DNA of 47,801 nt. It comes from Bermanella sp. (GTDB taxonomy: Bacteria > Pseudomonadota > Gammaproteobacteria > Pseudomonadales > Oceanobacteraceae). The notes beneath the pieces are model-generated. The model ran no database searches. It worked only from the letters and a program-made list of their open reading frames with translations, and had not been told where the DNA came from. Below are positions 44,834 to 47,801 of this stretch, in pieces. The position numbers and the translations under genes are program-made. Each line of letters starts with the position of its first letter. The first letter of the stretch is position 1. The stretch is from NCBI GenBank assembly GCA_029938135.1, contig JAPYOO010000006.1, positions 1 through 47,801 on the forward strand, in the 5' to 3' direction.

Positions 44834-46636
44834 TTAGCTATCCACTGACAATACAGCATGAAACGCTGACTGAGGCACTTCAACATTACCTACCTGCTTC
44901 ATACGCTTTTTACCGTCTTTCTGTTTCTGTAATAATTTCTTCTTACGACTAATATCACCGCCATAACATTTCGCCGTTACATTTTTACGTAATGCTTTTA
45001 CGGTGGAGCGGGCCACAATATTACTGCCCGTAGCCGCCTGAATAGCCACATCAAACATTTGCCTAGGTATTAGTTCCGCCAGTTTTTCACAAAGAGAACG
45101 ACCATACGTTCGGGTTTTATCACGGTGAATAATCACCGCTAAGGCATCAACTCGCTCACCGTTAATCAATACATCCATACGCACTAACGGGGCTTCTTGG
45201 AAATAACTGAACGAATAATCTAAAGATGCATAACCTTTACTAACTGATTTAAGGCGATCAAAGAAATCCCCAACCACTTCACTCATGGGTATGTCGTATT
45301 TTAAACTCACTTGAGAGCCCGTAAAGGTCATGTCTTTTTGCACACCGCGCTTATCGATACATAAGGTAATAACATTACCTACCATGTCTTGAGGCACTAA
45401 AATATTAGCTTCACAAATAGGCTCACGCATCTCTTCCACACGGCTAGGATCTGGTAGCCTAGATGGATTCGCCACTTCAATGATATCGCCACTATTCATG
45501 GCCAATTCATAAACCACTGTGGGTGCCGTGGTAATAAGGTCTAAGGAATATTCGCGCTCTAAGCGTTCTTGAATAATTTCCATGTGCAGCATGCCCAAGA
45601 AACCACAACGAAAACCCAAACCTAGAGCATCGGACGACTCTGGTTCATAGAATAATGACGCGTCGTTCAGTGATAATTTCTCTAATGCGTCACGAAAATC
45701 TTCGTATTGATCCGAGGACATGGGGAAGATACCGGCATAAACCTGAGGCTTTACTTTGCTAAAACCAGGTAATACTTCTGTCTCATCTGCTTTTTTAGTG
45801 TGCATCAAGGTATCGCCCACGGGCGCACCATGGATATCTTTAATACCTGCACAGATAAAGCCCACTTCACCGGCTTTAAGAATATTGGTTATTTCGCGCT
45901 TCGGGGTAAAAATACCCACGGCATCGGCCTGCCAATCGCGACCGGTACTGGCCACTCGGATTTTGTCGCCCTTACGTAAGGTGCCGTTTACTACTCGTAC
46001 TAAAGATACTACGCCAAGGTAGGTATCGAACCAGGAGTCGATAATCAGTGCTTGTAAATTACCGTCTATTTCGCCAACCGGAGGCGGTATTTTAATAATG
46101 AGGTCTTCTAGAACATCTTCAATACCTAGTCCACTTTTGGCACTACAGCGCACGGCGTCGGATGCATCGATACCAATGATATCTTCTATTTCGATGCTCA
46201 CCTTTTCAGGGTCGGCCTGAGGCAAGTCCATTTTGTTTAAAACTGGAACAACTTCAACATCTTGCTCAATGGCGGTATAACAATTGGCTACCGATTGGGC
46301 CTCTACGCCTTGTGCAGCATCAACCACCAGCAAAGCACCTTCACAGGCGGCTAATGAGCGAGATACTTCATAGCTGAAATCCACGTGACCCGGGGTGTCG
46401 ATAAAGTTGAGCTGATAAATTTCACCATTTTTAGCGGTGTAATTTAAGGTAACGCTTTGGGCTTTTATCGTGATGCCGCGCTCACGTTCAATGTCCATGC
46501 TATCCAGCACCTGCGCTTGCATTTCGCGATCGCTCAAGCCTTCGCAATGAGAAATAAAGCGGTCTGCTAGAGTGGATTTGCCGTGGTCAATATGGGCAAT
46601 AATAGAGAAATTACGAATATGTTGCAGATTACTCAC
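44834..46636 (-). CDS. lepA: Elongation factor 4 (LepA)
   Basis: LepA is a ribosome-associated GTPase that back-translocates stalled ribosomes or assists initiation. It has G1 [10 protein letters not shown], switch [11 protein letters not shown]3 DTPGHVDF, G4 NKMDLP, and the LepA-specific C-terminal domain ([20 protein letters not shown]). The GTG at 46636 gives 600 aa, matching E. coli (599); an upstream in-frame TTG would add three residues. It lies downstream of mucD, as in Pseudomonas. Confidence 0.97.
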   Translation of the reverse strand: MSNLQHIRNFSIIAHIDHGKSTLADRFISHCEGLSDREMQAQVLDSMDIERERGITIKAQSVTLNYTAKNGEIYQLNFIDTPGHVDFSYEVSRSLAACEGALLVVDAAQGVEAQSVANCYTAIEQDVEVVPVLNKMDLPQADPEKVSIEIEDIIGIDASDAVRCSAKSGLGIEDVLEDLIIKIPPPVGEIDGNLQALIIDSWFDTYLGVVSLVRVVNGTLRKGDKIRVASTGRDWQADAVGIFTPKREITNILKAGEVGFICAGIKDIHGAPVGDTLMHTKKADETEVLPGFSKVKPQVYAGIFPMSSDQYEDFRDALEKLSLNDASLFYEPESSDALGLGFRCGFLGMLHMEIIQERLEREYSLDLITTAPTVVYELAMNSGDIIEVANPSRLPDPSRVEEMREPICEANILVPQDMVGNVITLCIDKRGVQKDMTFTGSQVSLKYDIPMSEVVGDFFDRLKSVSKGYASLDYSFSYFQEAPLVRMDVLINGERVDALAVIIHRDKTRTYGRSLCEKLAELIPRQMFDVAIQAATGSNIVARSTVKALRKNVTAKCYGGDISRKKKLLQKQKDGKKRMKQVGNVEVPQSAFHAVLSVDS

Positions 46637-46758
46637 GCAGGGCAAACCTAATAGCTGATAATTAGTGGCGATTTTACACCACTTGACGCCCTTGGGCTAT
46701 TAGGGAAATGTGACTGCGGCCAATAAACACGCTATCGACCGTATTAAATAGGCTGATC

Positions 46759-47801
46759 TCAGTTAATAACACGTAACGGGATAAACATAGGCGCGCCACG
46801 ACGTACTATTCGCATAGGTACTGCACTTCCTGCCACGAGCTTACTCACAGCGGTGTCAAAATCACTTATTTTGCGAATCATGGCCCCGTTAATCATTGTA
46901 ATGACATCGCCGTTTACTAAGCCTGCATTGGCTCCGGCACCTTGACGCACTTGCTTAACAATGACGCCCTGGGTATCCCACTTGTTTTTCTGGGCTGAAG
47001 ATAGGGACGCCACCTCAATACCTAAGCGGTTTATGTCATGAGAGGAAGGATTAGAGCCTATGCTGGCCATCACACTTCCCTGAGTGGGTAATACACCAAT
47101 TTTTACACTAAGCGTCTTCTCTTTACCGAATCGAACCACGGTTAACTTAGCCTTAGTGCCTGGGCGAACCCGTCCAACTAGGTGAGGTAAATCGCTGCTT
47201 AAGATAACAGACTTGCCGTTAAATTCAGTGATGATATCGCCATTTTTAACCCCCGCACTGGCCGCAGGTCCCTGTGCAACAACTTGGCTCACTAAGGCAC
47301 CAGCCGCTACGTTCAAACCAAAAGACTCGGCCAACTCCTTATCGACTTCTTGAATGGCCACACCCAACCAGCCACGACTCACAACACCGTTTTCTTTTAA
47401 TTGCTCAACCACTTCCATGGCCACATTTATGGGGATAGCGAATGACAACCCCATAAAGCCGCCGCTTCGAGTGTAGATTTGTGAATTAATACCCACCACA
47501 TCACCGTCCAAATTGAATAAGGGGCCACCTGAATTACCGGGATTAATCGCTACATCTGTTTGAATAAACGGCACATAATTTTCGTTGGGTAAGCTGCGCC
47601 CTTTTGCACTCACAATGCCAGCGGTGACGCTGTAATCAAAGCCAAATGGGCTACCTATAGCGACAACCCATTCCCCAACTTTTAATTTTTCACTATTGCC
47701 TATTTCCACGGTGGGTAAACCACTGGCCTGCACCTTTAATAACGCCAAATCTGAGCTGGCATCACTGCCAACCAGCTTCGCTTCAAATTCACGGCGATCA
47801 T
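46759..47801 (-). CDS. mucD: DegQ/MucD-type periplasmic serine protease, 5' part missing
   Basis: The coding frame runs off the right window edge, so the signal peptide and catalytic His are not visible. The catalytic Asp is in SSDLALLK, encoded at 47734-47757. The catalytic Ser is in NPGNSGGPL, followed by two PDZ domains (GWLGVAIQEV onward and LGIEVASL onward). Such proteases degrade misfolded envelope proteins. Placement directly upstream of lepA matches mucD of Pseudomonas, where it follows the algU-muc genes. Confidence 0.9.
   Translation of the reverse strand, partial: DRREFEAKLVGSDASSDLALLKVQASGLPTVEIGNSEKLKVGEWVVAIGSPFGFDYSVTAGIVSAKGRSLPNENYVPFIQTDVAINPGNSGGPLFNLDGDVVGINSQIYTRSGGFMGLSFAIPINVAMEVVEQLKENGVVSRGWLGVAIQEVDKELAESFGLNVAAGALVSQVVAQGPAASAGVKNGDIITEFNGKSVILSSDLPHLVGRVRPGTKAKLTVVRFGKEKTLSVKIGVLPTQGSVMASIGSNPSSHDINRLGIEVASLSSAQKNKWDTQGVIVKQVRQGAGANAGLVNGDVITMINGAMIRKISDFDTAVSKLVAGSAVPMRIVRRGAPMFIPLRVIN

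Overview
The window is a chromosomal segment of a gammaproteobacterium, most likely a marine member of the Oceanospirillales/Pseudomonadales. This is inferred from gene content and order; no database search was possible. Two blocks keep the Pseudomonas-type arrangement: cysM-rlmD-relA-mazG next to a BarA/GacS hybrid kinase, and mucD-lepA-DUF4845-rnc-era-recO-pdxJ-acpS. FabR, SlyX, PlsB, RlmA and an AlgP-like histone H1 protein fit the same group. No tRNA, rRNA, CRISPR array, intact insertion sequence or prophage was seen.

Layout. 1-425: non-coding, with an edge hairpin and a perfect CRP-type site. 426-2069: a PilS-like membrane kinase with Arg in place of the phospho-accepting His. 2262-4420: a two-gene unit of an unknown membrane/coiled-coil protein and a VWA lipoprotein. 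4512-8783: fabR, then trmJ-dapE-rlmA and two small unknown genes. 8784-15669: an accessory stretch. It holds decayed gene fragments, a large alpha-dioxygenase-like heme peroxidase with a C-terminal part resembling catalase, a divergent MalT-like LuxR regulator, and a 58-codon orphan ORF. 15670-20092: a membrane-tethered cold-shock-domain protein, slyX, and a GldA/F/G-type ABC operon. 20381-23275: plsB and a small conserved protein. 23460-32202: ppc, adk, hemH, a histone H1-like gene, a palindromic repeat cluster, and tsaB-uppP-rsmJ. 32258-40742: mazG, relA, rlmD and cysM on the minus strand, then barA on the plus strand. 40811-47801: acpS, pdxJ, recO, era, rnc, DUF4845, lepA and a 5'-truncated mucD/degQ, all minus strand. 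lepB is missing from its usual place after lepA.

How it fits together. Most of the window is core metabolism and translation: rRNA/tRNA modification, RNase III and Era, LepA, stringent response, lysine/cell wall, phospholipid, heme and pyridoxal phosphate. The regions most likely to hold undescribed biology are the peroxidase/MalT-like divergon (probably lipid oxidation under dedicated control), the membrane/VWA lipoprotein pair, the membrane-anchored cold-shock protein, and the kinase lacking its acceptor histidine.
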